Below, in pieces: positions 9,193-19,302 of a stretch of 64,000 nt of DNA; the stretch's first letter is position 1; each line of letters starts with the position of its first letter. The stretch lies in NCBI RefSeq assembly GCF_002213415.1, contig NZ_NJGU01000009.1:1-64000 (forward strand). Reading direction: 5' to 3'. A program made the translations under genes and the position numbers. Below the pieces are notes generated by a model, which was given only the letters and a program-made list of their open reading frames with translations, had not been told where the DNA came from and ran no database searches. This stretch comes from Herbaspirillum robiniae (GTDB lineage: Bacteria; Pseudomonadota; Gammaproteobacteria; Burkholderiales; Burkholderiaceae_D).

Positions 9193-12100
9193 TTACACCA
9201 GCACGCGTTCGATGCCGCCGTTGTTGGCGCGTTCGACGTATTCCGGCATCCAGTTCTCGCCCAGCAGGTGCTTGGCCATCTCGACCACGATGTAGTCGGC
9301 GGTGGTGCCCGAGTCTTCGTTGTAGCGCGACAGGCCCTGGAAGCAGGACGGGCACGAGGTCAGGATCTTGACGTCGCCGGTGAAGCCGTCGGCGCGGACC
9401 TTGTCGGCGCCCTTGCGCATTTCCTCTTCCTTGCGGAAGCGGACCTGGGTCGACACGTCGGGACGCGACACGCCGAAGGTGCCCGACTCGCCGCAGCAGC
9501 GGTCGTTCTTCTCGATCTTCTGCGCGTCCACGGTGGTGATCAGCGAGTTGACCGTCTTCAGCGGATCCTGCAACTTCATCGGGGTGTGGCAGGGATCGTG
9601 GTACATGTAGCGGGTACCGGAGACGCCTTCTAGCCTGACGCCCTTCTCGAGCAGGAACTCGTGGATGTCGATGATGCGGCAGCCGGGGAAGATCTTCTCG
9701 AATTCATACCCCTGCAGCTGGTCGTAGCAGGTGCCGCAGGACACCACGACGGTCTTGATGTCGAGGTAGTTCAGCGTATTGGCCATGCGGTGGAACAGCA
9801 CGCGGTTGTCGGTGATGATCTTGTCGGCCTTGTCGTAGTCGCCGGAGCCGCGTTGCGGATAGCCGCAGCACAGGTAGCCCGGCGGCAGCACCGTCTGCAC
9901 GCCCACGTTCCACAGCATCGCCTGGGTCGCCAGGCCGACCTGCGAGAACAGGCGCTCCGAGCCGCAGCCCGGGAAGTAGAACACCGCCTCCGAATCGACC
10001 GTGGTGGTCTTCGGATTGCGGATGATCGGCACGATCTTGTCGTCCTCGATATCCAGCAGCGCGCGGGCCGTCTTCTTGGGCAGGTTGCCCGGCATCTTCT
10101 TGTTGATGAAGTGGATCACCTGCTCCTTCACGGGAGCTTTGCCGACGGTCGCCGCAGGCTTGGCGGTCTGCTTTTTGGCGAACTTCTTCAGGATGTCGTT
10201 ACCCAGGCGCTGCGCCTTGAAACCCCAGTCGGTCATGACCTTGCGGGTGGCGTTGATGGTCGCCGGGTCCTTGGCGTTGAGGAAGAACATCGCCGCGCTG
10301 GTGCCGGCGTTGAACGACTTCTTGCCCATCTTGCGCAGCAGGTTGCGCATGTTCATGGAGACGTCGCCGAAGTCGATATCGACCGGGCAAGGCGTCACGC
10401 AACGGTGGCAGACGGTGCAGTGATCGGCCACGTCCTCGAACTCTTCCCAGTGCTTGATCGAGATGCCGCGGCGGGTCTGCTCTTCATAGAGGAAGGCTTC
10501 GACCAGCAGCGACGTCGCCAGGATCTTGTTGCGCGGCGAGTACAGCAGGTTGGCGCGCGGCACGTGGGTCGAGCAGACCGGCTTGCACTTGCCGCAACGC
10601 AGGCAGTCCTTGACGCTGTTGGCGATGGCGCCGATGTCGCTTTGCTGCATGATCAGCGACTCGTGTCCCATCAGGCCGAACGAAGGCGTATAGGCGTTGG
10701 AGAGGTCGGCCTCCATGCCCGGCAGGTTCAGCAGCTTGCCCTTGTTGAAGCGACCTTCGGGATCGACGCGCTTCTTGTATTCGCGGAATTCGCCGATCTC
10801 GTCTTCGGTCAGGAACTCCAGCTTGGTGATGCCGATGCCGTGCTCGCCCGAGATCACGCCGTTGAGCGAACGGGCCAGCGTCATGATGCGCGCCACGGCC
10901 TCGTGCGCATCCTGCAGCATCTCGTAGTGGTCGGAGTTGACCGGCAGGTTGGTGTGCACGTTGCCGTCGCCGGCGTGCATGTGCAGCGCCACGAACACGC
11001 GGCCGCGCAGCACGCGCTTGTGGATCGCCTGGCATTCTTCCAGGATCAGCTTGAAGGCGGCGCCGCTGAAGATCTGGCGCAGCTGGGCGCGCACTTCCTG
11101 CTTCCAGGACACGCGCACGGTGCGGTCCTGCACGACGTGGAACACGTTGGCCTCAGGCTGTTCGACCAGGCGCTGGTCGAACATGGCCATCATCTTGTCC
11201 AGGCCCAGCGAGGCCAGTTCGCCCTTGGCGACCTTCAGCGGCTTGTCCAGGTTGGCCAGCAGATAGGACCAGCGCGCATGCGTCTGCTCGATCAGCGCTT
11301 CGGCCTGGTGCACGCGGTCTTCCAGCATTTCGGCGGCGGGAATCTCCTCGCCTTCGGCGTCGTCGCTCTTGCCCAGCGGCAGGTTGCCCTTGACGAAGAA
11401 GTTTTCCAGCTCGGCCAGCAGCTGCAGCTTGTTCTTGATCGACAGCTCGATGTTGATGCGCTCGATGCCGTCGGTGTACTCGCCCATGCGCGGCAGCGGG
11501 ATCACCACGTCTTCGTTGATCTTGAAGGCATTGGTGTGCTTGGCGATGGCGGCGGTGCGCGAGCGGTCCAGCCAGAATTTCTTGCGCGCTTCCGGGCTCA
11601 CCGCGACGAAACCTTCGCCGACGCGGTTGTTGGCCATGCGGATCACTTCCGAGGCGGCCGAGGCCACGGCGTTCTCGTCGTCGCCGACGATGTCGCCGAT
11701 CAGCACCATCTTGGGCAGCACGCCGCGCTTGGACTTGGTGGCGTAGCCGACCGCGCGCAGGTAGCGCTCGTCCAGGTGTTCGAGGCCGGCCAGGATGGCG
11801 CCGCCGCGCTTGGTTTCGGCGTCCAGGAAATCCTTGATCTCGACGATCGAGGGAATCGCGTCGCGCGCCTGGCCGAAGAACTCCAGGCAGACCGTGCGGG
11901 TCTGCTTGGGCATCTTGTGCAGGATCCAGCGGGCCGAGGTGATCAGGCCGTCGCAACCTTCCTTCTGCACGCCGGGCAGGCCCGACAGGAACTTGTCGGT
12001 GACGTCCTTGCCCAGGCCTTCCTTGCGGAATTTCTTGCCGGAGATTTCCAGGATCTCGGTCTTGAAGACTTCGGTCTTCTGGCCCTTTTCGCCGGGATGC

Positions 12101-13194
12101 GACCACTCGAGCTTGAAGGTGGCGACCTCGACGTCGTGGATCTTGCCCAGGTTGTGGTCCAGGCGGGTGACTTCCAGCCAGTCGCCCTGCGGGTCGACCA
12201 TGCGCCAGCTGGCCAGGTTGTCCAGCGCGGTGCCCCACAGCACGGCCTTCTTGCCGCCGGCGTTCATGGCGACGTTGCCGCCGATGCACGAGGCCTCGGC
12301 CGAGGTCGGGTCGACCGCGAACACGAAGCCGGCCTTCTCGGCCGCGTCCGAGACGCGCTTGGTGACCACGCCGGCGCCCGAGTAGATGGTGGCGTAGGGC
12401 TTGTCCAGGCCGGGCAGCACTTCCATTTCGACAGCGCCCAGCTGTTCCAGTTTTTCGGTATTGATGACGGCCGACATCGGCGTCAGCGGAATGGCGCCGC
12501 CGGTGTAGCCGGTGCCGCCGCCGCGCGGGATGATGGTCAGGCCGAGTTCGATGCAGGCCTTGACCAGGCCGGCCATTTCGTCTTCGCTGTCCGGGGTCAG
12601 CACCACGAACGGATACTCGACGCGCCAGTCGGTGGCGTCGGTCACGTGCGACACGCGCGAGAGGCCGTCGAACTTGATGTTGTCCTTGGCCGTATAACGG
12701 CCCAGCACCTTGGTGGCGCGCTTGCGCAGATCGTAGCTGCGACGGAATTCCTCGGCGAAGTCGGCGATGGCCTTCTTGGCCGCCTTCACCAGCGCTTCCA
12801 CGCTGGCGCTGCGGCGCGCTGCATCCGCATCGGCGGCATCGGCCTGGCCGACGTCGATGCGGCGCTTGTCGACTTCATTCAGGCGATGGTTCAGCGCCTC
12901 GATCAGCGCGGCGCGGCGCTTCGGGTTGTCCAGCAGGTCGTCCTGCAGGTAAGGATTGCGGCGAACGACCCAGATGTCGCCCAGCACTTCATACAGCATG
13001 CGCGCCGAACGGCCGGTCTGGCGCTTGGCGCGCAGCTCGTCCAGCAGGGACCAAGACTCTTCGCCCAGCAACCGGATCACGATCTCGCGGTCGGAGAACG
13101 AGGTGTAGTTGTACGGAATTTCGCGCAAGCGAGTGGGCGTGGCGCCATGCGGCGCGTCTGTGAGCAATGCTTGGATGTGGGCGGGGGCGTTCAT
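9193..13194 (-). CDS. DUF3683 FAD-linked oxidoreductase fused to Fe-S/CCG module (D-lactate dehydrogenase-like)
   Basis: A 1,333-residue multidomain protein. In order: DUF3683 (about 1-185), an FAD-binding PCMH domain with [16 protein letters not shown] (about 190-380), an FAD-oxidase C-terminal domain with GEHGIG (to about 850), two 4Fe-4S motifs ([11 protein letters not shown] and [14 protein letters not shown]), and a heterodisulfide-reductase-like part with two CCG motifs ([17 protein letters not shown]). This is a respiratory-type 2-hydroxyacid dehydrogenase design with flavin and Fe-S parts on one chain; the substrate (D-lactate, glycolate or D-2-hydroxyglutarate) is not decidable here. 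The DUF3683 version is common in Burkholderiales. Confidence 0.93.
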   Translation of the reverse strand: MNAPAHIQALLTDAPHGATPTRLREIPYNYTSFSDREIVIRLLGEESWSLLDELRAKRQTGRSARMLYEVLGDIWVVRRNPYLQDDLLDNPKRRAALIEALNHRLNEVDKRRIDVGQADAADADAARRSASVEALVKAAKKAIADFAEEFRRSYDLRKRATKVLGRYTAKDNIKFDGLSRVSHVTDATDWRVEYPFVVLTPDSEDEMAGLVKACIELGLTIIPRGGGTGYTGGAIPLTPMSAVINTEKLEQLGAVEMEVLPGLDKPYATIYSGAGVVTKRVSDAAEKAGFVFAVDPTSAEASCIGGNVAMNAGGKKAVLWGTALDNLASWRMVDPQGDWLEVTRLDHNLGKIHDVEVATFKLEWSHPGEKGQKTEVFKTEILEISGKKFRKEGLGKDVTDKFLSGLPGVQKEGCDGLITSARWILHKMPKQTRTVCLEFFGQARDAIPSIVEIKDFLDAETKRGGAILAGLEHLDERYLRAVGYATKSKRGVLPKMVLIGDIVGDDENAVASAASEVIRMANNRVGEGFVAVSPEARKKFWLDRSRTAAIAKHTNAFKINEDVVIPLPRMGEYTDGIERINIELSIKNKLQLLAELENFFVKGNLPLGKSDDAEGEEIPAAEMLEDRVHQAEALIEQTHARWSYLLANLDKPLKVAKGELASLGLDKMMAMFDQRLVEQPEANVFHVVQDRTVRVSWKQEVRAQLRQIFSGAAFKLILEECQAIHKRVLRGRVFVALHMHAGDGNVHTNLPVNSDHYEMLQDAHEAVARIMTLARSLNGVISGEHGIGITKLEFLTEDEIGEFREYKKRVDPEGRFNKGKLLNLPGMEADLSNAYTPSFGLMGHESLIMQQSDIGAIANSVKDCLRCGKCKPVCSTHVPRANLLYSPRNKILATSLLVEAFLYEEQTRRGISIKHWEEFEDVADHCTVCHRCVTPCPVDIDFGDVSMNMRNLLRKMGKKSFNAGTSAAMFFLNAKDPATINATRKVMTDWGFKAQRLGNDILKKFAKKQTAKPAATVGKAPVKEQVIHFINKKMPGNLPKKTARALLDIEDDKIVPIIRNPKTTTVDSEAVFYFPGCGSERLFSQVGLATQAMLWNVGVQTVLPPGYLCCGYPQRGSGDYDKADKIITDNRVLFHRMANTLNYLDIKTVVVSCGTCYDQLQGYEFEKIFPGCRIIDIHEFLLEKGVRLEGVSGTRYMYHDPCHTPMKLQDPLKTVNSLITTVDAQKIEKNDRCCGESGTFGVSRPDVSTQVRFRKEEEMRKGADKVRADGFTGDVKILTSCPSCFQGLSRYNEDSGTTADYIVVEMAKHLLGENWMPEYVERANNGGIERVLV

Positions 13195-13550
13195 CTATGT
13201 AGAAAGGGTAAATCTGCTGCCGGAGGTACATTTTAGCCTATTGCCAAAACTCGCGACGGGATCGGGCCGGTTTTGCGCCCGCAATGCAAATGATTATTCT
13301 TTAATAACGAAACCCGGGTGGAAATTGCCCCGCAGGCAATTTTTGCGACGCAGCAAGTTTATCGCCGGATCTTCGGCAAGACGCCAGGCGCGGCCCTCAA
13401 TCGGGAATGAAGCGGGAATGGAGTCGGGATGGCGCGATAGTCGGCGGCAATGAAATTTATAAAAACAATCAATTTCATTTTGTTGATATCAAAAATCTAT
13501 AATCCCTCCAGACGTCATGGGTGTTGCCCCGAAAAACCATGGAGGATGTT
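13195..13550. other. Intergenic region upstream of the ZIP gene, candidate promoter
   Basis: 356 bp without a conserved gene. It turns AT-rich from about 13,450 and contains a perfect TATAAT at 13,498-13,503; no ideal -35 lies 17 bp upstream (the candidates TTTCAT and TCATTT are weak). Around 13,284-13,306 an AT-rich stretch (AATGATTATTCTTTAATAA) loosely resembles a Fur/Zur-type half-site pattern. The divergent flavoprotein gene starts at 13,194. Confidence 0.4.
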
Positions 13551-13628
13551 ATGTTGCAAGATCTGATTACCGAATTCTTGGAAAATCTAGCCATCACCCT
13601 GGCCGACTACGCCGCATGCAAGGCATAG
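13551..13628 (+). CDS. Possible 25-residue leader or small protein
   Basis: ATG to TAG gives a 25-residue peptide starting MLQDLITEFL and ending ADYAACKA. It is preceded by GGAGG at 13,540-13,544, an excellent ribosome site at good spacing, and by a TATAAT 48 bp upstream. It lies 88 bp before the ZIP transporter start with hairpins between. It could be a regulatory leader peptide or a small protein in its own right. No family is recognised; it is too short to judge by codon use. Confidence 0.45.
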   Translation: MLQDLITEFLENLAITLADYAACKA

Positions 13629-13631
13629 CCC

Positions 13632-13681
13632 AAAGGAACGTCCTTTCCATCCCGCCTGTCACTCCTTGAACAGACAGCGGG
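13632..13681 (+). promoter_or_regulatory. Hairpins between leader ORF and ZIP gene
   Basis: AAAGGA-ACG-TCCTTT (13,632-13,646) is followed by a 9-bp stem with one bulge, CCCGC(C)TGTC against GACAGCGGG (13,651-13,681). There is no U tract, so this is not a plain terminator. With the short ORF before it, the layout resembles a leader region; this is inference. Confidence 0.35.
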
Positions 13682-13716
13682 GACGTCCAGCCAACCCGCC
13701 AGCCAGGGAGACTGCC

Positions 13717-14733
13717 ATGATACCGGCACCGTTGAACAAAAATTTTCCCGCCAAACCGAGCGCGTCCGACGAGTCGTCGACGTCGCCTTTCGCCAGTGCC
13801 GATGCGCACGCGCCGCGTCAACAGGACGCCGCCGGACCCGACATCGGCGACAGCTTGACGCTGAACCTGAAACCGCGCCAGATCGCCATGCTGCTGGTGG
13901 CGCTGGTGTTCCTGCTGATCAAGTCCTACGAAAGCCTGCACGCCTACTTCGCGCTCAACCCGCATGTGTGGAACGCCCTGCTGGGCTCGGGCGCGGCCGC
14001 CGGCCTGACCGCACTGGGCGCGCTGGGCGTGATCTTCACGCGGCGCATCTCGGTCAAGGCGCAGGACGTCATGCTGGGCTACGGCGGCGGCGTGATGCTG
14101 GCCGCCAGCGTGTTTTCGCTGATCATTCCGGCCATGGACGCGGCGCAGGCCATCGGCTACGCCAAGCACGCCTCGGTGCTGCTGGCAGCCACCGGCATCA
14201 TGCTGGGCGGGCTGTTCGTGCTGGCGCTGAACCATGTGATCCCGCACCAGCATTTCCTGGCCATGGCCAGCGACCAGGCCAATCCGGGCCGCGCCAGCCG
14301 CATCTGGCTGTTCGTGATGGCCGTCACCATCCACAACTTCCCCGAAGGCCTGGCCATCGGCGTGGGCTTCGGCGGCGAGGACATGGGCAAGGCCGTGGCG
14401 CTGGCCACCGGCATCGGCATCCAGGACATCCCGGAAGGCCTGGTGGTGGCGCTGGCCTTGCGCACGCTGGGCTACTCGCCGTGGAAGGCAGCCGCGGCCG
14501 GCATCCTGTCAGGCCTGGTGGAGCCGATCGGCGGCGTACTGGGCGCGATGGCGACCGGCGTCTCCACCACCGCCCTGCCCTGGGCGCTGGCCGGCGCGGG
14601 CGGCGCGATGCTGTTCGTGATCAGCCACGAAGTGATCCCCGAGTCGCACCGCCAGGGGCACGAGTCGCAAGCCACGCTGGGCTTGCTGGCGGGCTTCGTG
14701 ACGATGATGCTGCTGGACGTGATCCTCGGCTGA
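13717..14733 (+). CDS. ZIP family divalent metal transporter
   Basis: About 338 residues, inner membrane. After a hydrophilic N-terminus of about 45 residues come eight predicted TM segments. The metal-path helices carry the ZIP signatures HNFPEGLAIGVGFGG and GIGIQDIPEGLVVALALR (in the second, Gln-Asp replaces the usual His-Asn), and a later HEVIPESHRQGHES. It probably imports zinc or another divalent metal. The ATG at 13,717 follows CAGGGAG at ideal distance; the frame is open further upstream without such a site. A terminator follows at 14,755. Confidence 0.92.
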   Translation: MIPAPLNKNFPAKPSASDESSTSPFASADAHAPRQQDAAGPDIGDSLTLNLKPRQIAMLLVALVFLLIKSYESLHAYFALNPHVWNALLGSGAAAGLTALGALGVIFTRRISVKAQDVMLGYGGGVMLAASVFSLIIPAMDAAQAIGYAKHASVLLAATGIMLGGLFVLALNHVIPHQHFLAMASDQANPGRASRIWLFVMAVTIHNFPEGLAIGVGFGGEDMGKAVALATGIGIQDIPEGLVVALALRTLGYSPWKAAAAGILSGLVEPIGGVLGAMATGVSTTALPWALAGAGGAMLFVISHEVIPESHRQGHESQATLGLLAGFVTMMLLDVILG

Positions 14734-14754
14734 GCGTATTTCGCATGGCATGAA

Positions 14755-14781
14755 AAAACGGCGCCTCGCGGGCGCCGTTTT
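14755..14781. terminator. Bidirectional terminator between ZIP and yqaA-like genes
   Basis: AAAACGGCGCC-TCGCG-GGCGCCGTTTT, an 11-bp perfect stem with A and T tracts on both sides, between two convergent genes. Confidence 0.85.
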
Positions 14782-14815
14782 CATTGATGCGGGTGCGCGA
14801 GGGCAAGTCGCCGCT

Positions 14816-15307
14816 TCAGGCCAGCCAGTCCGCCACGCTGCGCCAGAATCCATCCGGCACGTTCAGCAGCAGCCAGGTCATCAGGATGTAGCGCACGAAC
14901 TTGCCGATGGCCATGTAGATGACCGACGGCCAGAACGGCAGGCGCAGCCAGCCGGCCAGCGTGCAGATCGGGTCGCCGATGCCGGGCAGCCAGGCCAGCA
15001 GCATGGTCTTGGCGCCGAAACGCTCGAGCCAGTGGAACCAGCGTGTCGAGCGCTCCTTGGCGAACGCCTGTTTCGCGCCGTAGCCCATCCAGTAATCCAC
15101 CACCCCGCCCAGCGTGTTGCCGACGGTGGCTACCAGGATCACCGACCAGAACATCTCGGGATTGGCCTTGATGACGGCAAAGACCGCGGGCTCCGAACCC
15201 AGCGGCAGCAAGGTCGCGGAGACGAAGCTGATAAGGAAGACGGAGGTCAGGCCAACGGTGGGAACGGCGAGGACATTCAACAGCCAGAGAACGGCGGATT
15301 CGATCAT
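14816..15307 (-). CDS. YqaA/DedA-like (SNARE-associated) membrane protein
   Basis: About 163 residues from the ATG at 15,307 (MIESAVLWLLNV); the frame stays open to 15,376 but that extension is Pro/Arg-rich and unlikely. It has the YqaA-type VTT/SNARE-associated domain with about four hydrophobic segments, including SFVSATLLPLGSEP and WLPGIGDPICTLAGWLRLP, matching the conserved G-x-P-E and reentrant-loop patterns. The family is linked to membrane lipid handling; the exact role is unknown. It converges with the ZIP gene. Confidence 0.87.
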   Translation of the reverse strand: MIESAVLWLLNVLAVPTVGLTSVFLISFVSATLLPLGSEPAVFAVIKANPEMFWSVILVATVGNTLGGVVDYWMGYGAKQAFAKERSTRWFHWLERFGAKTMLLAWLPGIGDPICTLAGWLRLPFWPSVIYMAIGKFVRYILMTWLLLNVPDGFWRSVADWLA

Positions 15308-15668
15308 GCGCAAAGATGGTGGGTTGAAGGCGGCAGGAGGCCGGGCGAACGCTTGCCGGGGTGAAAACTTGCCCACGGGAATGCCGCGGCAAATGGCGAA
15401 GCTCGCATTCTAGCTGAGGCCGGCGCCGCCAATATCAAGCTGGCAAGAAACCGGCGCCATCAGCGCCATCGCATGCCCGGTATCGATCTGCGATGTCGGC
15501 GCGCGGCGCGGCTCCATTATAATGATCAGTTCCCCTCGCGCCGGCAGGCCATCCCGGCCGGCCGCCTGCGGGAATCCACGACCGGCTTACCGAGCCGTTT
15601 TTTCCTTTACCCGCTTGCGATATGACCGCGCTTAAACGCTATCAACGCCCTACAGCACTTCATTCTTG
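15308..15668. other. Intergenic region upstream of ilvA
   Basis: 361 bp. It holds a TATAAT at 15,518-15,523 that may be the ilvA -10 box, without a clear -35, and a GC-rich palindromic stretch around 15,541-15,575. No credible coding region. A long GC-rich 5' leader of about 140 bp to the ilvA start follows the -10 box; I see no leader peptide rich in branched-chain codons. Confidence 0.4.
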
Positions 15669-17204
15669 ATGACAAAAATGAGTAACGATTATCTGAAAAA
15701 AATCCTGACCGCCCGCGTCTATGACGTCGCCCAAGAAACGCCGCTCGAACTGGCGAACACGCTGTCGCAAAGGATTGATAATCGAATTTACTTCAAGCGC
15801 GAAGACATGCAGAGCGTGTTCAGCTTCAAGCTGCGCGGCGCCTACAACAAGATGGCCCACCTGACGCAGGCGCAACTCAAGCGCGGCGTCATCTGCGCCT
15901 CGGCCGGCAACCATGCCCAGGGCGTGGCGCTGTCGGCGGCCCGGCTGGGCTGCCGCGCCGTGGTGGTGATGCCCACCACCACGCCGCAAGTCAAGATCGA
16001 GGCCGTCAAGGCGCGCGGCGGCGAAGTCGTGCTGTTCGGCGACTCCTTCACCGACGCCTACAACCACGCGCTGACGCTGGAGAAAAAGCACAAGCTGACC
16101 TTCGTGCACCCGTTCGACGATCCCTACGTGATCGCCGGCCAAGGCACGGTGGGCATGGAAATCCTGCGCCAGCACCCGGAACCGATCCACGCCATCTTCG
16201 TGGCCATCGGCGGCGGCGGCCTGATCGCCGGCGTGGCGTCCTACGTGAAGGCCGTGCGCCCCGACATCAAGATCATCGGCGTGCAGACCACCGACTCCGA
16301 CGCCATGGCGCGCAGCCTGAAGGCCGGCCGCCGCGTGGCGCTGCCGGACGTGGGCCTGTTCTCCGACGGCACCGCCGTCAAGCTGGTGGGCGAAGAAACC
16401 TTCCGCATTGCCAAGGAGCTGGTGGACGACATCATCATCGTCGACACCGATGCGGTGTGCACCGCCATCAAGGACATCTTCCAGGACACGCGCAGCATCG
16501 TCGAGCCGGCCGGCGCACTGGCCGTGGCCGGCGCCAAGGCCTACGTGGAGCGCGCCAAGAACAGCAAGAAACCGATCAAGGGCGAATCGCTGGTGACCAT
16601 CGCCTGCGGCGCCAACATGAACTTCGACCGCCTGCGCTTCGTGGCCGAGATGGCCGACGCCGGCGAGGCGCGCGAAGCCGTGTTCGCGGTGACGATCCCC
16701 GAAGAGCGCGGCAGCTTCCGCCGCTTCTGCGAGACCGTCGGCCCGCGCAACGTGACCGAGTTCAACTACCGCATCAGCGACGCCAAGGCCGCGCATGTCT
16801 TCGTCGGCATCCAGATCACCAACGCCGACGAGGCCGGCAAGATCGCGCGCAATTTCGAGAAGGCCGGCTTCGGCGTGCTCGACCTGACGCACGACGAACT
16901 GGCCAAGGTGCACATCCGCCACCTGGTGGGCGGCAAGAGCGAACTGGCCGGCGACGAACTGCTCTATCGCTTTGAATTCCCGGAGCGCCCGGGCGCGCTG
17001 ATGAAGTTCCTCTCGAGCATGAACCCGAACTGGAACATCAGCCTGTTCCACTACCGCAACCAGGGCAGCGACATCGGCCGCATCCTGGTCGGCGTGCAGG
17101 TGCCCAAGAAGGAAATGAAGGAATTCCGCACCTTCCTCGCCCAGCTCGGCTACCGCCACTGGGACGAAACCAAGAACCCGCTGTACAAGCTGTTCCTCGG
17201 CTAA
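15669..17204 (+). CDS. ilvA: Threonine ammonia-lyase, biosynthetic
   Basis: About 511 residues. A PLP fold-type II catalytic domain (about 1-325) deaminates L-threonine to 2-oxobutanoate for isoleucine synthesis; the PLP-lysine lies in YFKREDMQSVFSFKLRGAYNK and the phosphate loop is GGGGLIAG. Two ACT-like regulatory domains (about 330-510) follow, as in the isoleucine-inhibited biosynthetic enzyme. TTG 15,666, ATG 15,669 and ATG 15,678 are all possible starts and none has a strong ribosome site. queF follows 81 bp later. Confidence 0.96.
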   Translation: MTKMSNDYLKKILTARVYDVAQETPLELANTLSQRIDNRIYFKREDMQSVFSFKLRGAYNKMAHLTQAQLKRGVICASAGNHAQGVALSAARLGCRAVVVMPTTTPQVKIEAVKARGGEVVLFGDSFTDAYNHALTLEKKHKLTFVHPFDDPYVIAGQGTVGMEILRQHPEPIHAIFVAIGGGGLIAGVASYVKAVRPDIKIIGVQTTDSDAMARSLKAGRRVALPDVGLFSDGTAVKLVGEETFRIAKELVDDIIIVDTDAVCTAIKDIFQDTRSIVEPAGALAVAGAKAYVERAKNSKKPIKGESLVTIACGANMNFDRLRFVAEMADAGEAREAVFAVTIPEERGSFRRFCETVGPRNVTEFNYRISDAKAAHVFVGIQITNADEAGKIARNFEKAGFGVLDLTHDELAKVHIRHLVGGKSELAGDELLYRFEFPERPGALMKFLSSMNPNWNISLFHYRNQGSDIGRILVGVQVPKKEMKEFRTFLAQLGYRHWDETKNPLYKLFLG

Positions 17205-17285
17205 GCGCCGGCTGTGTCGCGTTGCCCCGGGCGACGCGACGCAGCAGACAGTTCAGACAGCCCGCAACACCGCAGGAGAATCATC

Positions 17286-18152
17286 ATGGACAAGCCAACC
17301 CCGTCCGCATCCGCCGCCGGCCATTCGCCGGAAACCTCGCCGCTGGGCAAAAGCTCGGAGTATCCCGAGGCCTACGACCCGTCGCTGCTGTTCCCCATCC
17401 CGCGCGCGCCCAAGCGCGCCGAACTGCAGATCACGGGCAGCCTGCCCTTCTTCGGCGTGGACATCTGGACCGCCTACGAGATCTCGTGGCTGAACCTGCG
17501 CGGCAAGCCGCAGATCGCCATCGCCACCTTCATGGTGCCGGCGGACTCGCCCAACATCATCGAGTCCAAGTCGTTCAAACTGTACCTGAACTCCTTCAAC
17601 CAAGAGCGCCTGGAAAGCTCCGGAGAGTTGCTCGACAAGCTGCGCGCCGACCTGTCGGCCGCCGCCGGCGCCGCGGTGCAGGTCGCGCTGACCGAGCCGG
17701 CGCAGTTCGGCCAGCTGCAGTTCGGCGAGCTCTCGGGACTGCCGCTGGACCGGCTGGACGTGGAAATCGAAGCCGCCTCGCATCCCGACGGCAGCATCCT
17801 GCGCGCCAGTCATGACGAAGCGACGGTGGAAGAGACTTTCGTGTCGCACCTGCTCAAGTCGAACTGCCCGGTCACCGGCCAGCCGGACTGGGGCAGCGTG
17901 CAGATCCAGTACGTGGGCGCGCCGATCGACCAGGAGCGGCTGCTGAAATACATCATCGGCTTTCGCGAGCACAATGAATTCCACGAGCAATGCGTGGAGC
18001 GCATCTTCACCGACATCCTGCGCCACTGCAAACCCCAGAAACTGGCGGTCTACGCGCGCTACACGCGGCGCGGCGGCCTGGACATCAATCCCTGGCGCAG
18101 CAATTTCTCCAGCGGCAAGCCGCCTTCGCAGCTGCGCAACGCTCGCCAGTAA
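17286..18152 (+). CDS. queF: QueF, NADPH-dependent 7-cyano-7-deazaguanine reductase
   Basis: 288 residues, the long E. coli YqcD-type (two tandem T-fold halves). It reduces preQ0 to preQ1 in queuosine biosynthesis for tRNA. The binding segment [15 protein letters not shown] lies near 93-107, and the nucleophile Cys194 with its partner Asp201 lie in [11 protein letters not shown]. The ATG at 17,286 has AGGAGA 6-7 bp upstream. No other queuosine gene is in the window. No preQ1 riboswitch is evident upstream. Confidence 0.96.
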   Translation: MDKPTPSASAAGHSPETSPLGKSSEYPEAYDPSLLFPIPRAPKRAELQITGSLPFFGVDIWTAYEISWLNLRGKPQIAIATFMVPADSPNIIESKSFKLYLNSFNQERLESSGELLDKLRADLSAAAGAAVQVALTEPAQFGQLQFGELSGLPLDRLDVEIEAASHPDGSILRASHDEATVEETFVSHLLKSNCPVTGQPDWGSVQIQYVGAPIDQERLLKYIIGFREHNEFHEQCVERIFTDILRHCKPQKLAVYARYTRRGGLDINPWRSNFSSGKPPSQLRNARQ

Positions 18153-18190
18153 GCCCATGCCCGCGCATCGCGCGCGGCATCAATAAATTG

Positions 18191-18235
18191 TTACCGGATC
18201 TTGCCGCAGCCCCGCCGCCCGTGGGGCTCCGGTAA
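18191..18235. promoter_or_regulatory. Compound hairpin between queF and pagP
   Basis: TTACCGG (18,191-18,197) pairs with CCGGTAA (18,229-18,235) and AGCCCC (18,208-18,213) with GGGGCT (18,223-18,228), leaving a 10-nt bulge on one side. No U tract. It may stabilise the queF transcript end or lie in the pagP leader; role unknown. Confidence 0.35.
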
Positions 18236-18446
18236 GCTCGATCCTGAATTTGGTAACATCTTGCCCGCGGACAATGCACGCCTTTGGGGAATTTTTCCCT
18301 GAAAATGCGTGTCTGTTCCACCGACGGCCTTCATGCAGGAACTGCTTCAAGAAGCCGTCCGGTCACTCCAAACGCAACAACCATCCCGCCATGCCCACGC
18401 TCCGCTTCGCGCAGGCGCAGGGTATTAGCCCGTAGTCGATAACAAT

Positions 18447-19073
18447 ATGAAAAACACCATCCAGCGCCAAGGCGCTTTTCCCTCCCCCGTTTCCGGCATC
18501 AGGCATGTGGCCGGCATCATGGCCGCCTGCGTCGCCGGCATGGCCCTGTGCGCCGCGCCGGCCGCCCATGCGGAAGAAAACAAGTTCAGCCTGCTGTGGC
18601 AGGACACCAAGGACCACATGTCCAACATCTGGGACAAGGGCGACCACGCCATCTACCTCTCCGGCGTCGCCCACCACGGTCGCAGCACCTATACCCGCGA
18701 AAAGCTGAACGAACTCAACGAACACGCCTGGGGCCTGGGCTATGGCAAGACCCTGCGCAACGAGAGCGGCAACGACGAATCCCTGTACGCTTTCGTGCTC
18801 AAGGATTCCCACCGGCATCCGCAGTGGATGGCCGGTTACGCCCATGAATGGGTGTTCCCGGTGGCCAAGACCGGGCTTGAGGTCGGCATCGGCGGCACCG
18901 CCATGCTGATAAGCCGCCAGGATTATCTGCACAGCGTCCCGTTCCCGGTGCCGCTGCCGCTGGCCTCGATCGGCACCCAGAAGGGCAAGATCATGTTTGC
19001 CTATGTGCCGCGACTGGGTTCCAACAAGAACAACGGCGACGTGCTGCTGATCTTCGGCCGCATCGAAATGTGA
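18447..19073 (+). CDS. pagP: PagP-like lipid A palmitoyltransferase
   Basis: 208 residues. A signal peptide with the hydrophobic run IMAACVAGMALCAAPAAHA is followed by an outer-membrane barrel of the PagP/CrcA family: an N-terminal amphipathic helix (LLWQDTKDHMSNIWDKGD), LSGVAHHGRSTYT, and the active-site region LKDSHRHPQWMAGYAHEW with the Asp-Ser pair. It transfers palmitate to lipid A in the outer leaflet. Unusual only in being next to ptsN. The ATG has no strong ribosome site. Confidence 0.92.
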   Translation: MKNTIQRQGAFPSPVSGIRHVAGIMAACVAGMALCAAPAAHAEENKFSLLWQDTKDHMSNIWDKGDHAIYLSGVAHHGRSTYTREKLNELNEHAWGLGYGKTLRNESGNDESLYAFVLKDSHRHPQWMAGYAHEWVFPVAKTGLEVGIGGTAMLISRQDYLHSVPFPVPLPLASIGTQKGKIMFAYVPRLGSNKNNGDVLLIFGRIEM

Positions 19074-19234
19074 CCCCGGCGAGGCACGCCGCGTCAGCAA
19101 AAGTAAAGAAGGGGAAAGCGCGGAAGGGATTGATTTACAACAACTTTTCCGAATTTTCCGCGCTGCGGCGGCGCCCCCGGGGCAAAACTTTTCATTCCGG
19201 TCAAATTCACCTCTTTTTCGGCGCTTTCAAAACA

Positions 19235-19262
19235 TTGCGGGGGCCTCAAACAGGCCTATAAT
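19235..19262 (+). promoter_or_regulatory. Candidate sigma-70 promoter for ptsN
   Basis: TTGCGG, a 16-bp spacer and a perfect TATAAT, ending 40 bp before the ptsN ATG. Confidence 0.6.
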
Positions 19263-19302
19263 TCTGCTCAAAGCTTCACCCCGTGGTAATTCTTTGAGCG
19301 TC

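Noticed and set aside
9661-13236. A 1,191-residue plus-strand frame opposite the DUF3683 gene
   Set aside because: Shadow of a clearly conserved multidomain gene; no motif or ribosome site.
17206-17285. preQ1 riboswitch before queF
   Set aside because: The 80-bp gap has only the ribosome site and no preQ1-type hairpin with A-rich tail.
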